This document shows, piece after piece, positions 62,141 to 64,000 of a stretch of 64,000 nucleotides of DNA. The first letter of the stretch is position 1. The number at the start of each line of letters is the position of its first letter. Below the pieces are notes generated by a model, which made no database searches, was not told where the DNA came from, and was given only the letters and a program-made list of their open reading frames with translations. This DNA comes from Citrobacter telavivensis (GTDB lineage: Bacteria > Pseudomonadota > Gammaproteobacteria > Enterobacterales > Enterobacteriaceae): contig CP045205.1 of assembly GCA_009363175.1 (NCBI GenBank), forward strand, positions 1 through 64,000, read 5' to 3'. The translations under genes and the position numbers were made by a program.

Positions 62141-62891
62141 TTTTCGATTCCTGATTTTCGCTATGCGGAAGCCCGAGAGCGGGCAGTAATTCACTAATGC
62201 GGTCGTACATGATGTCTGGCTGGCTCAGCGCGATCGGTTCGCCGTAGTTGTAGCCGTAGGTGAGGCCTACGGACGGGCAGCCAGCGGCTTTTGCCGCCTG
62301 AATATCATTACGCGAATCCCCAACGAAGAGCAATTGCTCTGGCGCAATGCCGAGCTTACTTGCCACCAACAGCAGTGGATCCGGATGAGGTTTTTTGTTC
62401 TGGACGTCGTCACCGCCGATGACCACGCTGAAATATTTGCCAATATCCAGCGCATCGAGCAATGGCGCAACAAACGGTGTCGGCTTGTTAGTCACCAGAC
62501 CGAGCGGCAGCCCTTTGGCGTGCAGCGCGCCCAGCGTATCGGCGACATCAGGGAACAGGAACGTCCCCTCTTCAGCAACATCCCCGTAGTAGCGGTCAAA
62601 CAGCTTACGCAGAATACGGACCTGCTCCTCGGCGGGAATATCATCATCGACCGGCGGTTTGCCCATCGTCTTACGCAATGTCGCGCGTTCCTGACGAGAC
62701 CAGGTTAACGCACGCTCCATCAAGACATCAGCACCGTTACCAATCCAGGTAATGACGCGCTCTTCACCGGCAACCGGCAGCTCAAGCGCATACAGCGCCA
62801 TGTCCACTGCGGCGCTCAATCCCGGCGCGCTATCCACCAGCGTACCGTCGAGGTCGAAGGCGACGCCCCGAATATCCTGCAATTTATCCAT
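62133..62891 (-). CDS. gph: Phosphoglycolate phosphatase
   Basis: A HAD-superfamily phosphatase clearing 2-phosphoglycolate, notably from DNA 3'-end repair. Motif I is FDLDGTLVDS (nucleophile and acid Asp), motif II a Thr in LVTNKP, and motif IV GDSRND. At 252 residues it equals E. coli Gph. It overlaps both rpe and trpS by 8 bp. Confidence 0.97.
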   Translation of the reverse strand: MDKLQDIRGVAFDLDGTLVDSAPGLSAAVDMALYALELPVAGEERVITWIGNGADVLMERALTWSRQERATLRKTMGKPPVDDDIPAEEQVRILRKLFDRYYGDVAEEGTFLFPDVADTLGALHAKGLPLGLVTNKPTPFVAPLLDALDIGKYFSVVIGGDDVQNKKPHPDPLLLVASKLGIAPEQLLFVGDSRNDIQAAKAAGCPSVGLTYGYNYGEPIALSQPDIMYDRISELLPALGLPHSENQESKND

Positions 62892-63561
62892 GACTTACCT
62901 TTGCCAGTTCGCTGCGCATGTCATCAATGACTTTTTTGTAGTCTGGCTGATCGAAGACAGCGGAACCGGCGACAAACATGTCAGCCCCGGCTGCGGCGAT
63001 TTCACCGATGTTGCTCGCTTTCACGCCGCCATCCACTTCGAGGCGAATGTCGTAACCCGACGCGTCAATGCGACGACGGACTTCGCGCAGTTTGTCCAGC
63101 GTTTGCGCAATGAAAGACTGACCGCCAAAGCCCGGGTTGACGGACATCAGCAGGATCACATCCAGCTTGTCCATCACGTAGTCCAGATAGCTCAACGGCG
63201 TCGCCGGATTAAAAACCAGCCCGGCTTTACAGCCGTGCTCTTTAATCAGTTGCAGCGAGCGGTCAACGTGTTCGGAGGCTTCCGGGTGAAAGGTGATGAT
63301 GCTGGCGCCTGCGGCGGCGAAATCCGGGATGATTCGGTCGACCGGTTTCACCATCAGATGCACATCGATGGGCGCCGTAATACCGTATTTACGCAGGGAT
63401 TTCAGGACCATCGGCCCCATGGTCAGATTCGGTACATAGTGGTTGTCCATGACGTCAAAATGCACGACGTCGCCACCGGCAGCCAGTGCTTTCGCGGTGT
63501 CCTCACCCAGGCGAGCAAAATCAGCCGACAGGATTGAGGGGGCAATCAAATACTGTTTCAT
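62884..63561 (-). CDS. rpe: Ribulose-5-phosphate 3-epimerase
   Basis: A pentose phosphate pathway TIM-barrel enzyme. Conserved metal and substrate sites are present: SILSADFARLGED (7-19), HFDVMDNHYVPNLTMGP, DVHLMV, GFGGQSF and EVDGGV. At 225 residues it equals E. coli Rpe. It lies between dam (17 bp upstream) and gph. Confidence 0.98.
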   Translation of the reverse strand: MKQYLIAPSILSADFARLGEDTAKALAAGGDVVHFDVMDNHYVPNLTMGPMVLKSLRKYGITAPIDVHLMVKPVDRIIPDFAAAGASIITFHPEASEHVDRSLQLIKEHGCKAGLVFNPATPLSYLDYVMDKLDVILLMSVNPGFGGQSFIAQTLDKLREVRRRIDASGYDIRLEVDGGVKASNIGEIAAAGADMFVAGSAVFDQPDYKKVIDDMRSELAKVSHG

Positions 63562-63578
63562 CCGCTTCTCCTTGAGAA

Positions 63579-64000
63579 TTATTTATTCGCGGGTGAAACG
63601 ACTCCTGGTTTGTACAGAGCCAGCAGTTCGTCCACCTTTTTACGTGTGCCGCCGTTGCTGCTTATACTGCGCCGCACTTTGACCTGAAAATGTTCCGCCG
63701 CTTTATACCATTCGCGCGTATCCGGGGTGTCATGGTTCGAAATTAACACTGGGATCCGCTTACTGACCAGCTTTTCGGCCATCTTCGCCAGATGGGCCTG
63801 CTCTTTCGGGCTGAAGCTGTTGGTATGATACGCGGTGAAATTCGCCGTCGCTGACAGCGGGGCGTAGGGCGGATCGCAATAGACAACCGAGTTTGAATCC
63901 GCACGATCCATACACTCATCATATGAGAGGCAATGGAACTCCGCATTCTGCGCTTTTTCCGCAAAGTGATACAACTCAGCTTCCGGGAAGTAAGGCTTTT
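63579..64000 (-). CDS. dam: DNA adenine methylase, C-terminal part (cut by window edge)
   Basis: Dam methylates adenine in GATC, guiding mismatch repair, replication timing and gene expression. The window holds the last roughly 140 codons; the frame stays open to the edge (KPYFPEAELYHF precedes the first Met at 63974, which is not the start). The catalytic DPPY motif is in VVYCDPPYAPLSATANF, and the C-terminus ends PGVVSPANK. It is upstream of rpe on the same strand, as in the aroKB-damX-dam-rpe-gph-trpS operon. Confidence 0.96.
   Translation of the reverse strand, partial: KPYFPEAELYHFAEKAQNAEFHCLSYDECMDRADSNSVVYCDPPYAPLSATANFTAYHTNSFSPKEQAHLAKMAEKLVSKRIPVLISNHDTPDTREWYKAAEHFQVKVRRSISSNGGTRKKVDELLALYKPGVVSPANK

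Overview
The window is a chromosomal stretch of a member of the Enterobacteriaceae. A fully syntenic rrnD - S10/spc/alpha - str - crp - nir - dam block is present with near-identical Escherichia/Salmonella/Citrobacter-type proteins, REP (BIME) elements lie between operons, and S7 is the 156-residue form. The absence of the gsp locus and chiA around bfr, and of yhfL and the frl genes between cysG and trpS, argues against E. coli K-12. Citrobacter or a close relative is the best guess, but species cannot be fixed from the sequence alone.

Layout. 1-5600: an rRNA operon read leftward (16S, tRNA-Ile, tRNA-Ala, 23S, 5S) with tandem P1/P2 promoters and boxA sites. 5648-10000: yrdA (+), then the leftward cluster dprA-smg-yrdD-tsaC-aroE-yrdB (DNA uptake/recombination, tRNA t6A modification, shikimate pathway). 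10100-14863: rightward def-fmt-rsmB-trkA (formyl-Met processing, 16S m5C967, potassium uptake) and mscL. 14860-15938: leftward arfA, zntR and yhdN. 16046-29701: the three large ribosomal protein operons, all leftward (alpha, spc, S10), with recognisable promoters and leader regions. 30079-31288: an orphan half-size prepilin peptidase gene and the bfr/bfd iron-storage pair. 31469-37764: the str operon (rpsL, rpsG, fusA, tufA) downstream of yheO-tusDCB. 38055-42717: fkpA, slyX, slyD, yheV, kefB, kefG. 42852-50492: yheS-yheT-yheU, prkB, yhfA, crp, yhfK. 50689-54027: argD, pabA, fic, yhfG, ppiA (leftward). 54294-61067: tsgA and the nirB-nirD-nirC-cysG nitrite reduction operon with a textbook NarL/FNR promoter. 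61136-64000: the leftward dam (cut by the window edge)-rpe-gph-trpS group.

Functionally the window is dominated by translation: rRNA, two tRNAs, 30 ribosomal proteins, EF-G, EF-Tu, RNA polymerase alpha, SecY, formylation/deformylation, ribosome rescue (ArfA), tRNA modification (TsaC, TusBCD) and TrpS. Around this core sit stress and homeostasis genes (Kef, TrkA, MscL, ZntR, Bfr), peptidyl-prolyl isomerases (FkpA, SlyD, PpiA) and anaerobic nitrite respiration, in which CysG makes the siroheme needed by NirB.

I found no prophage, insertion sequence, integron or CRISPR array, and no clearly new multigene system. The items most worth a second look are an aberrant 3' end of the 5S rRNA gene at the window edge, the orphan prepilin-peptidase catalytic domain that marks a lost or never-acquired gsp locus, the yhfG-fic pair with an atypical Fic motif, the arfA self-limiting hairpin, a tandemly duplicated 99-bp BIME unit, and a hairpin-forming sequence of dispersed-repeat type at about 37.9 kb.
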